Part shown: positions 20,432-29,428 of the stretch, in pieces
Position numbering within the stretch: position 1 is the stretch's first letter
How the letters are laid out: every line of letters starts with the position of its first letter
Assembly (NCBI GenBank): GCA_035445085.1
Contig: DAOMQA010000014.1
Location: 1 to 62,367 of the forward strand
Source of the DNA: JBDHXE01 sp035445085
GTDB lineage: Bacteria; Bacteroidota; Ignavibacteria; Kapaibacteriales; UBA2268
Reading direction: 5' to 3'
Length of the DNA: 62,367 nt
Position numbers and translations under genes: made by a program
The notes under the pieces: model-generated
Told to the model about the DNA's origin: nothing
What the model saw: only the letters and a program-made list of their open reading frames with translations
The model's database searches: none

Positions 20432-20611
20432 ATGAAAAATATATTATCAATAATCGTAGCTTTATTTTTGGGTTTTGTATTAGCAAAATTGCTTTTTCTC
20501 GTGTTTTCGTGGACATTAAAAGCAATGTTTGTATTATTTTTTGGGTTTATGGTTGCAGTATTTGCACTACCATTGTATTTTTATATAAAAAAAGCACTAT
20601 CTTCTAAATAA
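20432..20611 (+). CDS. small hydrophobic membrane protein (59 residues)
   Basis: The reading frame is ATG to TAA, with AAGG 7 bases upstream. The product has two hydrophobic stretches: residues 4-25 (ILSIIVALFLGFVLAKLLFL) and 30-51 (KAMFVLFFGFMVAVFALPLY). Each is flanked by lysines, and the end is basic (YIKKALSSK). Two transmembrane helices with both ends inside would fit. I do not recognise the family. It begins about 40 bases after a terminator-like hairpin and ends 12 bases before the next gene, so it may lead the envelope cluster. Confidence 0.5.
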   Translation: MKNILSIIVALFLGFVLAKLLFLVFSWTLKAMFVLFFGFMVAVFALPLYFYIKKALSSK

Positions 20612-20623
20612 ATTAGGTAAAGT

Positions 20624-21913
20624 ATGAAATTTGTTTCAATTGTTCTTATTTTAAGTTATATTCTCTTAAATAGCGCATTTGGTCAAAGTGCAAATAGTTA
20701 TACAACTCAATTAGCAAAACTCTTTTCTAAAGACTTATTAGAGTCTAATGGGGTTCTTTATATGGAACCCGTCGTAAGAATAGTAAATGCTACTTCTAAT
20801 AGTAGATTCTTCAACTCTGCTTATATACCCACAAACGTAGAAAGTCCATACTTTAGAGTTGGGATACAAACAATGACTGGCTTTGTGTCTGATGATCTAA
20901 AATCATATAATCCAAGTATGCCAGCTGAATCATTTTCTCCTGACCAAGTAGGAAAGTATATAGATTATAATATTCTCACAAATAAAATAACACGGTTAGA
21001 TACAGCGGGCTTGATACGGTATATATTTCTCAATATGATGTATGATGGTATTTATGGAAAGCATAAAGGAGCTATATCAATTCCTACCAATGCTTCTACA
21101 GCATTGGGAACTGGAAATACAAAATTTTTATTACCAACAGATACTTTAAGGATGTTATTTAAGGACCATCCTTTATATAATCTTTCTTATATACCGCAAG
21201 AATTGAAAGATTCGGTAGAAGGTTATTTAGGTCAGTTTCCGCAAGAATTTACTTTGTACGGTGGTAATAATTTATCGACTATAGCGGCAGGAATTCCTCA
21301 AGTAGAGATAGGCTCGTTATATGGCACAGAACTATTATTAAGGGTAGTTCCACCAGTAAAATTAAGTGAAACGATTGGTGAGTTTGCTTTTTGGGGTATC
21401 GGGCTAAAACACAGCCTTTCTCAATATCTATATTCGCACAGCAATAGTAATTTAAGCTTTGAAGAATTAAAAACAAAAGAACCCCATGATTTAGCTTTGC
21501 AAGTTGTTTATCAGGGTACAAGTCTAAAAAATAAAATTGGCGTAACACAAGCCGATATGAACGCCTTAGCAACGATATTCAATTTCAACTTAAATTATAG
21601 CTTTTTTATATCAAAGTATCTAAATGTATTTGCTGGTGTTGCTTATCAAACAATTTCGATTGATACAAAATATGTATATAAATTACCAATAGAAATACAA
21701 TGGCAATTAGGATTGTTAGAGCCGGGTAAGCATGACCCTACACCTGGCTACCCTGGTGACAACGCCCCTCAAACAACAGAATTAGTAATCGAAGATAATA
21801 GTGCTAAAGCTACCTTTGGTATAACTGGCACCTTAGGGAATATTGATTTTATATTAGACTATAATATGAGTAAATTTGACATTTTAGGTTTTGGTGTTCA
21901 ATATAGGTTTTAA
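20624..21913 (+). CDS. outer-membrane protein, DUF6588-like
   Basis: A 429-residue exported protein with signal peptide (MKFVSIVLILSYILLNSAFGQ). The remainder is a predicted beta-rich outer-membrane-type protein: YMEPVVRIVNATSNSRFFNSAY near the N-terminus, FWGIGLKHSLSQY mid-protein, and short alternating strands up to the end FGVQYRF, with the terminal Phe expected of a BAM substrate. The arrangement resembles DUF6588 proteins of Bacteroidota, but I give that from memory only. It lies 12 bases before lpxB, so it may be co-transcribed with the lipid A genes. Confidence 0.6.
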   Translation: MKFVSIVLILSYILLNSAFGQSANSYTTQLAKLFSKDLLESNGVLYMEPVVRIVNATSNSRFFNSAYIPTNVESPYFRVGIQTMTGFVSDDLKSYNPSMPAESFSPDQVGKYIDYNILTNKITRLDTAGLIRYIFLNMMYDGIYGKHKGAISIPTNASTALGTGNTKFLLPTDTLRMLFKDHPLYNLSYIPQELKDSVEGYLGQFPQEFTLYGGNNLSTIAAGIPQVEIGSLYGTELLLRVVPPVKLSETIGEFAFWGIGLKHSLSQYLYSHSNSNLSFEELKTKEPHDLALQVVYQGTSLKNKIGVTQADMNALATIFNFNLNYSFFISKYLNVFAGVAYQTISIDTKYVYKLPIEIQWQLGLLEPGKHDPTPGYPGDNAPQTTELVIEDNSAKATFGITGTLGNIDFILDYNMSKFDILGFGVQYRF

Positions 21914-21924
21914 TTAATATTGTC

Positions 21925-23019
21925 TTGAAAAATATATTTATTTCGGCAGGCGACCCATCAGCGGATAGGCACACAGCTAATTTAATGAAAGAATTAAAAA
22001 TTAGAGTGCCCGATATTAAGTTTTTTGGTATTGGAGGACCTTTAGCAGAAAATGAAGGTTTAATTTCTTTAGCTCCTTTTAGTGAAATTTCTGTTGTCGG
22101 CTTTTGGGAAGTAGCTAAGAAATTCTCATATTTTACAAAATTATTAGACCGTTCCAAGCATATTTTACAATCCGAGAAAATCGATGTTTATATACCCGTA
22201 GATTATCCTGGATTCAATTTACGTTTAGCAAAGCACGCTAAGCACCTTAAAATTCCTACTATTTACTATATAGCTCCACAGCTATGGGCTTGGGGTAAGC
22301 AGCGTGCTAAGCACTTAGCAGACTGCATAGATAAGATATTAGTAGTCTTCCCATTTGAAGAAGATTATTTTAAGAATTTTGGCATTGATACCAAGTTTGT
22401 AGGACACCCACTTTTAGACTACCCTCAATTTAATTTAAAATTTAATACTTATAGTGAACGCCATAACGAAATAGCTATTTTGCCGGGCTCACGAAAGCAA
22501 GAATTATTGCATCATAAGCAGTTTTTAAACTCATTATATGAAAGCTTGAGTAGAAAGCTACCAGATTATGAACTTGTTATTGCAAAATCTCCTAATTTGC
22601 CTGATAGCTTTTATAATAGTATAAACTCAAATTTTAAGATACATCATAATTCTAATGAATTAATGCTAAATGCTAAGGCAGGAATAATAAAAACAGGTAC
22701 GTCAAATTTAGAAGCAATGCTTAGTGGACTTCCTTTTGGTATGTTCTATATGACATCTTTTTTGACATATATTATGGCAAAAAAAATGATAAATTTACCC
22801 TATATTTCAATTGTTAATATATTGAAAAACGCTCCAGTAATTCCAGAATTTATTCAAAACAAAGCTAAGCCAATAGATATTACTAATTATATTTCGAGTT
22901 TAATTAGCAATGAAGAGAAATATTACGAAATACAGTCTACTTTCGATAAACTTAGGCAAGAATTAGGAACAAGTGGTGCAGCAAAGACTGCCGCTAACGA
23001 AATTATTGCTTATCTATGA
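21925..23019 (+). CDS. lpxB: lipid-A-disaccharide synthase
   Basis: GT19 family glycosyltransferase. It joins UDP-diacylglucosamine and lipid X at the inner membrane to give the lipid A disaccharide. Typical segments are SAGDPSADRHTANLMKELK at the very N-terminus, VDYPGFNLRLAK (about 92), YYIAPQLWAWGKQRAKHL (about 113-130), FVGHPLLD (about 158) and AILPGSRKQEL (about 183). A length of 364 is normal. The start must be a TTG at 21925: the SAGD motif begins only a few residues later and no ATG or GTG is available between it and the previous stop. It overlaps the next gene by ATGA. Confidence 0.95.
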   Translation: MKNIFISAGDPSADRHTANLMKELKIRVPDIKFFGIGGPLAENEGLISLAPFSEISVVGFWEVAKKFSYFTKLLDRSKHILQSEKIDVYIPVDYPGFNLRLAKHAKHLKIPTIYYIAPQLWAWGKQRAKHLADCIDKILVVFPFEEDYFKNFGIDTKFVGHPLLDYPQFNLKFNTYSERHNEIAILPGSRKQELLHHKQFLNSLYESLSRKLPDYELVIAKSPNLPDSFYNSINSNFKIHHNSNELMLNAKAGIIKTGTSNLEAMLSGLPFGMFYMTSFLTYIMAKKMINLPYISIVNILKNAPVIPEFIQNKAKPIDITNYISSLISNEEKYYEIQSTFDKLRQELGTSGAAKTAANEIIAYL

Positions 23020-23597
23020 AAATACTACCATTTTATTTAAGAGTTGGTGTACAATTAATTGTTTGGCTTGCTAAAACATGGCGAATAGAGTATCAATTAC
23101 CTTCTAAGACTGGTATTGTTGCATTTTGGCATGGCGATATGTTAGCAATCTGGTATATTTTCGGTAAGATTGCTTCATATTCGATAGTAAGCCCTAGTAA
23201 AGATGGAGAAATTCTAAATTTAATATTACAAAAATGGGGCTTAAATGTGCTTAGGGGTTCTTCTTCTAGGGGGGGGAAAGAAGCTCTTAACGCTATGGTT
23301 GAAGTAGCTAAAGAAGGAAATTTTGTATTAATTACTCCCGATGGACCACAAGGACCATATCATAAGATAAAAGCAGGTGCGGTTATTGCATCAATTCGTG
23401 CAGAAGTTCCACTATACTTTGCTAATATAGAGATTAATAATTTAAAGGTTTTTACTAAATCTTGGGATAAATTTAAATTACCCTACCCTTTTACTAAAAT
23501 CAAAATCACAATTAAAGAATATAATTTTGATAAAAGTGAATATTCTCGCGAAGAAATTGAGAGAATTATATTAAATTTGGAAAATACTCATAAATAA
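23016..23597 (+). CDS. DUF374 lysophospholipid acyltransferase-like protein (LpxJ-like?)
   Basis: A 193-residue protein of the DUF374 branch of the LPLAT superfamily. It has an N-terminal hydrophobic segment, the HX4-type motif in FWHGDMLA (about 33-40), SPSKDGEI, LRGSSSRGGKEAL (about 82) and ITPDGPQGP (about 106). Epsilonproteobacterial LpxJ, a late lipid A acyltransferase, belongs to this type, as I recall. The position between lpxB and lpxK, with a 4-bp overlap with lpxB, supports a lipid A role. Substrate and acyl donor cannot be read from sequence. Confidence 0.75.
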   Translation: MKILPFYLRVGVQLIVWLAKTWRIEYQLPSKTGIVAFWHGDMLAIWYIFGKIASYSIVSPSKDGEILNLILQKWGLNVLRGSSSRGGKEALNAMVEVAKEGNFVLITPDGPQGPYHKIKAGAVIASIRAEVPLYFANIEINNLKVFTKSWDKFKLPYPFTKIKITIKEYNFDKSEYSREEIERIILNLENTHK

Positions 23598-23614
23598 GTG
23601 TTAGATTGAAAGTT

Positions 23615-24628
23615 ATGTTTTTATCGTTATTATCTCAAATATATGCCTTAATAGTTCATATTAGAAATTTATATTATGATAGGTATGCAAAGATAATTAA
23701 AGTAGATAGTATAGTTATTAGTGTAGGCAACTTAAGCGTTGGCGGTACTGGCAAGACTCCATTTGTCCAAATGCTATCTAAGCATTTTATATCTAAACAA
23801 GCTAACATAGCCGTTATAGGGCGTGGATATAAAAGAAAGAGTAAGGGTATAGTTACTGTATGCGATGGCAAAGAAATTTTATCGACTGCCGAAAAATGCG
23901 GTGATGAGATGCTCTTATTAGCTAACAATTTAAATGTGCCAGTTGTGGTTGGCGAAAAAAAATATATGACAGCAACTTACGTAGCCGAGCAATATGCACC
24001 TGATTTAATAATAGTAGATGACGGCTTTCAACATAGGAAGCTATATCGCAATATAGACATCGTAATTATAGATAAAGCAACTTTAAATAATAATTTGCTA
24101 CCTGCTGGTCGCTTACGCGAGCCACTACACTCAATTAAGAGAGCAAATATTATTGCCTTAACTGGTAATACATTGATAGATGAGTCATTTACAAACTATA
24201 TAAATAAAGACGCAATAATTATCAGAGTAGCACCAATTCAAGGTACACCTTATAATTATCTTAATAATAAGCATTATAGTATACAAGAATTAGAAAATAT
24301 TAAAAAGAATATAGTAGCATTTGCTGGCATTGCAAAACCAGAACGTTTTTTTGATATGTTGCAAAATAATGCTTTTGCAATTTCAACAAAAATTGAATTT
24401 ACCGACCATTATAATTATAAAATAGCAGATATTTTAAAAATAATTGATATAGCAACGCAAAATAATACAAAGTATTTAGCAACTACCGAAAAAGATGCGA
24501 TAAAATTTCTTACTTTTAAGGAATTATTTTTATCAAACAAAATAGAACTTTTAGTATTTCCAATTACGTTATCGATAATTGAAGGAGAAAAGGACTTTTA
24601 CTCATATTTACAAAGATTTCTTAAATAA
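23615..24628 (+). CDS. lpxK: tetraacyldisaccharide 4'-kinase
   Basis: Phosphorylates the 4' position of the lipid A disaccharide precursor at the inner membrane, using ATP. There is an N-terminal membrane-associating helix, then SVGNLSVGGTGKTP with the Walker A loop (about residues 34-48), VIGRGYKRK, and IIVDDGFQHRKL (about 135), followed by LPAGRLREPL. The length of about 337 is normal. The start is ATG 23615, which gives MFLSLLSQIYALIVHIRN as in other LpxK proteins; a TTG at 23606 would add three residues. It lies 17 bases after the acyltransferase. Confidence 0.94.
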   Translation: MFLSLLSQIYALIVHIRNLYYDRYAKIIKVDSIVISVGNLSVGGTGKTPFVQMLSKHFISKQANIAVIGRGYKRKSKGIVTVCDGKEILSTAEKCGDEMLLLANNLNVPVVVGEKKYMTATYVAEQYAPDLIIVDDGFQHRKLYRNIDIVIIDKATLNNNLLPAGRLREPLHSIKRANIIALTGNTLIDESFTNYINKDAIIIRVAPIQGTPYNYLNNKHYSIQELENIKKNIVAFAGIAKPERFFDMLQNNAFAISTKIEFTDHYNYKIADILKIIDIATQNNTKYLATTEKDAIKFLTFKELFLSNKIELLVFPITLSIIEGEKDFYSYLQRFLK

Positions 24629-24638
24629 AGGAATTTAT

Positions 24639-25400
24639 ATGATAATTAGAATTATAATATTAATCGGAGTCATAATATTTATGTCGTCATGTAGTAGTAA
24701 TAAAACCATTATAGCTATAAGCAAAACAAGTTCATCAAGTAATTATGAAAATTATAAAAATGCCATTCTGCATTATGATAATAATATAGACGTTGTTGAT
24801 TTATGGTCAATACCCTACGATTCGGCAATGAAAGTAATTGAGGGTATAGATGGTTTGGTTTTATCTGGGGGTCCAGATGTTGCTCCTTCCGTTTATGGAA
24901 GAGGAGAGGATAGCTCATTATGCTCTATCGATACCAATAGAGATAAATTAGAATTTTCGTTAATCAACTATGCTTTAGAACAGCAGATACCTATTTTAGG
25001 TATTTGTAGGGGCTTGCAAATACTTAATGTAGCATTAGGTGGCTCTTTGATAGTAGATATACCGCGAGAAGTAGCCAATCACGACAACCATCAAGTAAAG
25101 GAAGGCGACGCTTATCATAATATCAAAATCATAGATGGTAGTTTATTAAATAAATTAACCAATCTAAAAGAATGTACCGTAAATAGCAATCATCACCAAT
25201 CAATAGATAAATTAGCAAAAGGCCTTAAAGCAACAGCATATTCTGGCGATGGTGTAATAGAGGCTATTGAGTATGAAGATATTAATAAACCTTATATGAT
25301 GGCAGTGCAGTGGCACCCTGAACGCATGGATTTGGACGATACTTTATCTATGTCAATCTTTACAGATTTTATAAAGCATTGTAAGCTCAAAAAGAAGTAG
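24639..25400 (+). CDS. lipoprotein with peptidase C26 (gamma-glutamyl hydrolase/PuuD-like) domain
   Basis: A 253-residue class I glutamine-amidotransferase-like hydrolase. The nucleophile Cys is in ILGICRGLQILNVALGG (about residues 119-135), and the catalytic His-Glu pair is in QWHPERMD near the C-terminus. GLVLSGGPDVAP forms the oxyanion region. The N-terminus is a lipoprotein signal (hydrophobic stretch then FMSSCSS), so it should be membrane-anchored outside the cytoplasm. This is unusual, because PuuD and GATase relatives are mostly cytosolic. AAAGGA upstream supports ATG 24639; a TTG at 24579 would overlap lpxK. The substrate is unknown; gamma-glutamyl peptides or amides are plausible. 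Confidence 0.75.
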   Translation: MIIRIIILIGVIIFMSSCSSNKTIIAISKTSSSSNYENYKNAILHYDNNIDVVDLWSIPYDSAMKVIEGIDGLVLSGGPDVAPSVYGRGEDSSLCSIDTNRDKLEFSLINYALEQQIPILGICRGLQILNVALGGSLIVDIPREVANHDNHQVKEGDAYHNIKIIDGSLLNKLTNLKECTVNSNHHQSIDKLAKGLKATAYSGDGVIEAIEYEDINKPYMMAVQWHPERMDLDDTLSMSIFTDFIKHCKLKKK

Positions 25401-25426
25401 TAACAGTATATACTATAATTTGATTT

Positions 25427-25464
25427 AATGATAGAACAAAGATTAATATATTTGTTCTATCATT
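25427..25464. terminator. perfect 14-bp inverted repeat between convergent genes
   Basis: AATGATAGAACAAA (25427-25440) and its exact reverse complement (25451-25464) flank a 10-base loop that contains the mnmA stop codon. It lies between convergent genes, so it probably ends transcription from one or both sides. The following T tracts are weak. Confidence 0.55.
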
Positions 25465-26501
25465 CCACCACCCAAACACACTCCATTATGATAGAAAATT
25501 GAGAATTGTCCAGTAGAAATACCTTGATCTGGTTCATTTAAATATACATAGGCATTGGTACCATCAATAAATTCTAATTTACAATCAGTTTTGTATGGTC
25601 CATGTCTTAATTTCACTTGCATTAAATTATAATTAGGCTTTTCAGGTATCCAATTAATATTTCGAGCAATAAATTTGTCATGATTTGTTTTTTCGGTTTG
25701 GTTATTCTTGCTTATATAAACTATATTATTTTGTATATCCTTTTTTACAACATACCAAGGACCACCAGACAAGCCTAAGCCCGTTCTTTGACCAATAGTA
25801 TGATACCAATAGCCATTATGTTGTCCCCAAACTTTAGATGTTTCAATTTCTACAATATCGCCTTTAAGCTCTCCTAAGTGAAATTTAATAAAGTCATTAT
25901 ATTTAATTTTGCCAAGAAAACATATGCCTTGGCTATCTTTTCTATCTTGGTTAGGCAAATTATATTTCTTAGCTAAGTCCCTAATTTGGCTTTTTGTAAA
26001 TTGTCCTATCGGAAAAATAATTTTTGACAACTGTTCTTGGCTTAAGTATGTTAAAAAATACGTCTGGTCTTTAATTGGGTCTGGCGATTCTAACAAATAA
26101 AATTTATTATCAACTTCTTTTACTTGAGCATAATGGCCCGATATAACTTTATCAAAGTTATTTTCAATCTTATTAAAAAATTGCCCAAATTTGATATGCC
26201 TATTACACATTACATCTGGTGACGGCGTGCGTCCTGCTTTCAGTTCTGTAATAGTATATTCAACTACTGTATCTAAATATTCTTGTTGCATATTTACAAT
26301 TTGTAAAGGAATATTTAGCTGTTGGCAAACAGAACGTACATATTCCATATCTTCTTCCCATGGGCAGTTACCAAGAAATGCTAGCTCGTCTTCCAGCCAT
26401 ATTTTAAGATAATAGGCTGTTATATCGTACCCTTGCTCTTTCATAATATTAAGAGCTACCGATGAATCTACTCCCCCAGAAAGAAGACATGCAATTTTCA
26501 T
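25443..26501 (-). CDS. mnmA: tRNA-specific 2-thiouridylase
   Basis: Thiolates U34 of Lys/Glu/Gln tRNAs using ATP and persulfide sulfur. It has the PP-loop CLLSGGVDSSVAL (about residues 5-17), the first catalytic Cys in DVMCNRHIKF (about 98-107), and the second in GICFLG (about 193). The segment KIWLEDELAFLGNCPWEED is the variant I associate with cyanobacterial and plastid-type MnmA rather than the proteobacterial form. Start ATG 26501 gives MKIACLLSGG and lies 1 base after the preceding lipoprotein's stop; a TTG at 26516 is less likely. It is the third gene of a miaB-lipoprotein-mnmA run. Confidence 0.95.
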   Translation of the reverse strand: MKIACLLSGGVDSSVALNIMKEQGYDITAYYLKIWLEDELAFLGNCPWEEDMEYVRSVCQQLNIPLQIVNMQQEYLDTVVEYTITELKAGRTPSPDVMCNRHIKFGQFFNKIENNFDKVISGHYAQVKEVDNKFYLLESPDPIKDQTYFLTYLSQEQLSKIIFPIGQFTKSQIRDLAKKYNLPNQDRKDSQGICFLGKIKYNDFIKFHLGELKGDIVEIETSKVWGQHNGYWYHTIGQRTGLGLSGGPWYVVKKDIQNNIVYISKNNQTEKTNHDKFIARNINWIPEKPNYNLMQVKLRHGPYKTDCKLEFIDGTNAYVYLNEPDQGISTGQFSIFYHNGVCLGGGMIEQIY

Positions 26502-26502
26502 A

Positions 26503-26904
26503 CTATTTATTTTCAACCTTTAGAGCATAGCCCTTAGAAAGTGATGTGCAATCAGAATATCCCGTTGATGCTTGACCAGCAAAGCATACTTCCATTTTAA
26601 TTGTAAAATTATACACTTTTGCTTCCGCATTATTACTGATTTTACCCTTTAATTCTCCGTTTGGATACAGAGTAAGACCAGGAGGTAGACTGCCATTTTC
26701 TACAAATATATATACCCTTGACGGGCTGCATACCGAAGTCCTATCTTTAAAGACTGTGCTATAATCACTACCTATCTTAGCAACTGGTATATCGTCAGGT
26801 GCAATACCTTCAAACTTACACGGTTCGCAAGATATTATTAATAATACTGAAATTAGGGTTAGAAATGACACTAAGAATCTTTGATATAAATTATTCACAA
26901 ACAT
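26503..26904 (-). CDS. small lipoprotein with putative Ig-like (He_PIG) module
   Basis: About 133 residues. A hydrophobic signal ends in a lipobox (ISVLLIISC), followed by a short domain with GSLPPGLTLYPNGELKGKIS, the signature of 'putative Ig' (He_PIG) modules. Four to five further cysteines are present. The start overlaps the end of miaB. ATG 26904 and GTG 26898 are both possible, the GTG having GGAG 6 bases upstream. The function is unknown. The position between two tRNA-modification genes looks like operon economy rather than a functional link. Confidence 0.6.
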   Translation of the reverse strand: MFVNNLYQRFLVSFLTLISVLLIISCEPCKFEGIAPDDIPVAKIGSDYSTVFKDRTSVCSPSRVYIFVENGSLPPGLTLYPNGELKGKISNNAEAKVYNFTIKMEVCFAGQASTGYSDCTSLSKGYALKVENK

Positions 26905-28294
26905 CTCCAAATAAAGTAGCAGACGTAGAATTAGTAATTCTACATTTTACCAAATCACCTGTTTTGTATAGTTGCTTACTATTGTCAAATATAACTACTT
27001 TATTAGTATCTGTACGCCCTTGCCATTCGTTTTCATTTTTCTTAGATGTAGTTTCAACCAACACTTCATGAATAGTACCATGTTCGGCAATATTTAATTC
27101 TTTAGATATTTTATTTTGTAAATCGATGATTTCATTCAACCTATCACGCTTTACTTCTGGACTAATATCATCTTCCATCATATATGCTTTCGTCCTTTCT
27201 CGCGGAGAATAGTTAAACATATAAGCTCCATCATAACGAACTTCTCTCATCAGATCTAATGTATCTTGGTGGTCTTGTTCTGTTTCGGTAGGGAAGCCAG
27301 ATATAATATCGGTAGATAAAGCACAATTAGGCATATATTCTTTTATTTTTCTAATTCTTTCTTTGTAGTGTTCGATAGAATAGTGGCGATTCATTTTTTC
27401 TAATATTTTATCGGAGCCAGATTGGACAGGTAAATGTATATAATTACATATATTTTTAAATTCAGCCATAGTTTCTATTAAATCATCAGTCATATCATAA
27501 GGGTGAGAAGTAGTATACCTTATTCTCATTTCTGGCACTTCATTAGCACAAGCCCTTAATAATTGAGCAAAATCAATTTTGCTATCAAAATCAATATAGC
27601 TATTTACATTTTGACCTAATAAAGTTACTTCTTTATAGCCTTGTTGCCATAACCCGCTTATTTCTTTTATGATAGAAGGGAAGGGACGCGACCTTTCACG
27701 CCCACGAGTGTAAGGCACTACACAATAAGTACAATATTTATCACAACCACGAGTAATAGATATCCAAGCACTTATCCCTTGTGTTCTAAGTGGTATAATA
27801 TCTTCATAGGTTTCTACTTTACTTAATTTTACAGCAATACCTTGCTCGCCACTAAATGCTTGGTCTAAGAGTAAAGGCACTTTTCTATACTCATCTGGTC
27901 CTACAACAATTGACACTAAGTCGCTATGACCCACTAACTTGCCCCTCAATCTTTCAGCCATACAGCCAAGTATTCCTACGACTAATCTGGCGTTTTTCTT
28001 ACGATAATGCCTTAAATTCTCTAATCGCTTAAAGATTTTTTGTTCTGCATTATCACGCACAGAGCAAGTATTCAGTAAAATGACATCACTTTTTTCAATT
28101 TTTTCGGTAATACCATATCCGTGTTGCGACAATATACCTGAAACAATTTCAGAATCATTAACATTCATTTGGCAGCCATATGTTTCTATATATACATATC
28201 TACCATTAACAGCATATTCTCCGAGATGGCTTTCTTCTTGTTGAGGCATATCACCATTTACTCTCTTTGATATGACGGGAATTTCCTTTATCAT
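26891..28294 (-). CDS. miaB: tRNA-2-methylthio-N6-dimethylallyladenosine synthase
   Basis: A radical-SAM methylthiotransferase that modifies i6A37 in tRNAs. The N-terminal MTTase domain has ETYGCQMNVNDSE (about 35-47), LLNTCSVRDNA (about 73) and GCMAER, providing three Cys for the auxiliary cluster. The radical-SAM CxxxCxxC is in RGCDKYCTYCVVPYTRG (about 178-194). A C-terminal TRAM domain ends near FGDVCE. A length of 467 is normal. Its last bases overlap the start of the lipoprotein gene. Confidence 0.95.
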   Translation of the reverse strand: MIKEIPVISKRVNGDMPQQEESHLGEYAVNGRYVYIETYGCQMNVNDSEIVSGILSQHGYGITEKIEKSDVILLNTCSVRDNAEQKIFKRLENLRHYRKKNARLVVGILGCMAERLRGKLVGHSDLVSIVVGPDEYRKVPLLLDQAFSGEQGIAVKLSKVETYEDIIPLRTQGISAWISITRGCDKYCTYCVVPYTRGRERSRPFPSIIKEISGLWQQGYKEVTLLGQNVNSYIDFDSKIDFAQLLRACANEVPEMRIRYTTSHPYDMTDDLIETMAEFKNICNYIHLPVQSGSDKILEKMNRHYSIEHYKERIRKIKEYMPNCALSTDIISGFPTETEQDHQDTLDLMREVRYDGAYMFNYSPRERTKAYMMEDDISPEVKRDRLNEIIDLQNKISKELNIAEHGTIHEVLVETTSKKNENEWQGRTDTNKVVIFDNSKQLYKTGDLVKCRITNSTSATLFGDVCE

Positions 28295-28321
28295 AATTAC
28301 AATTTACAATTAATTCAAAAA

Positions 28322-29410
28322 CTAAAGATACTTATTTATAAGATTTCTTCTTAAGAAATCAACAATTTCTTGAACTCTATCAGCTTCACCCCTTTTACAA
28401 ATCACAGTAGCATCGCCAGAATCAACAACAATTAAATCTTCTAAGCCTACTAGAGCAATGAGTTTGCCATTACTATCTACGAAGCAATTTTTATTATCAA
28501 TCGAAATCACATCACCTAATAACACATTTCCATTAGCATCTTTCATTTGTAAGCTATATAATTCATCCCAATTTCCAAGATCGCTCCATAAGAAGTCGGA
28601 CTTAATACAAACCACATTGTCAGCTTTTTCTAATATACCATAATCAAGCGATAATGGGTTGAGCTGTTTGTATTGATAGTTTAATTGATCAAAATAGGCA
28701 GATTGATTAAAATATTCCCTAATAGAGTTTAATCTATCATAGTATTCTGGCAAAAATCTTTTCATAGCTTTGTTGAAGGTAGAAATTTTCCAAACAAATA
28801 TACCGCTATTCCATAAGAAATCACCTGATTCGATAAACCTTTGAGCAGTCCCAATATCAGGCTTTTCCGCAAATGTTTCGCAATGAAAGATATTATAATA
28901 ATTACCTTCTTTGATAGGTTGTTCTAAATTTACTTGAATATAACCAAATTGAGTTTCAGGTCTATCTGGAGTTAGCCCAATCGTAACAATTGAGTCTAAT
29001 TTATCAGCGACATTAAACGCTAAATCTAAACTATGGTTAAATTCATTTATATTATTAATATAATGATCGGCGGGCAAAATCGCAAATGATGCCTCCTCCG
29101 ATGCTCCATCGTTAAGAATATAATTTATAGCCAGCGCTGTAGCAGGAGCAGTATTGCGTCCAAATGGTTCATAGATAAAATTATTTTTATTTAGGTCAGG
29201 TAACTGACTTTCTATTAATTCTTTATGAGCAATGCTTGTTACAAAGTATATTTTATCTTTATCAAAATAATTTAAACATCTATTATAAGTATTTTGGATA
29301 CACGTAGCTTCTCCAAACACATGAGTAAATTGTTTGGGTATTTTCTCGGTACTTTTAGGCCAAAACTTTGTTCCTAATCCACCAGCTAATACAATTGCAT
29401 ATTTTGACAT
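28322..29410 (-). CDS. manC: mannose-1-phosphate guanylyltransferase
   Basis: Makes GDP-mannose from mannose-1-phosphate and GTP for surface glycans. The nucleotidyltransferase fold begins AIVLAGGLGTKFWPKS (residues 4-19). It continues with KIPKQF (about 23), EPFGRNTAPATALA (about 81), LPADHYI (about 114), FAEKPD (about 172), WNSGIFVWK (about 191) and a metal-binding WSDLGNWDEL (about 276). The residue usually Arg in the GxGTRxWP loop is Lys here. At 362 residues it is the single-domain form without the isomerase half, as common in FCB bacteria. It precedes miaB in transcription order with a 27-bp gap. Confidence 0.9.
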   Translation of the reverse strand: MSKYAIVLAGGLGTKFWPKSTEKIPKQFTHVFGEATCIQNTYNRCLNYFDKDKIYFVTSIAHKELIESQLPDLNKNNFIYEPFGRNTAPATALAINYILNDGASEEASFAILPADHYINNINEFNHSLDLAFNVADKLDSIVTIGLTPDRPETQFGYIQVNLEQPIKEGNYYNIFHCETFAEKPDIGTAQRFIESGDFLWNSGIFVWKISTFNKAMKRFLPEYYDRLNSIREYFNQSAYFDQLNYQYKQLNPLSLDYGILEKADNVVCIKSDFLWSDLGNWDELYSLQMKDANGNVLLGDVISIDNKNCFVDSNGKLIALVGLEDLIVVDSGDATVICKRGEADRVQEIVDFLRRNLINKYL

Positions 29411-29428
29411 TTATATATTTAATTTAAA

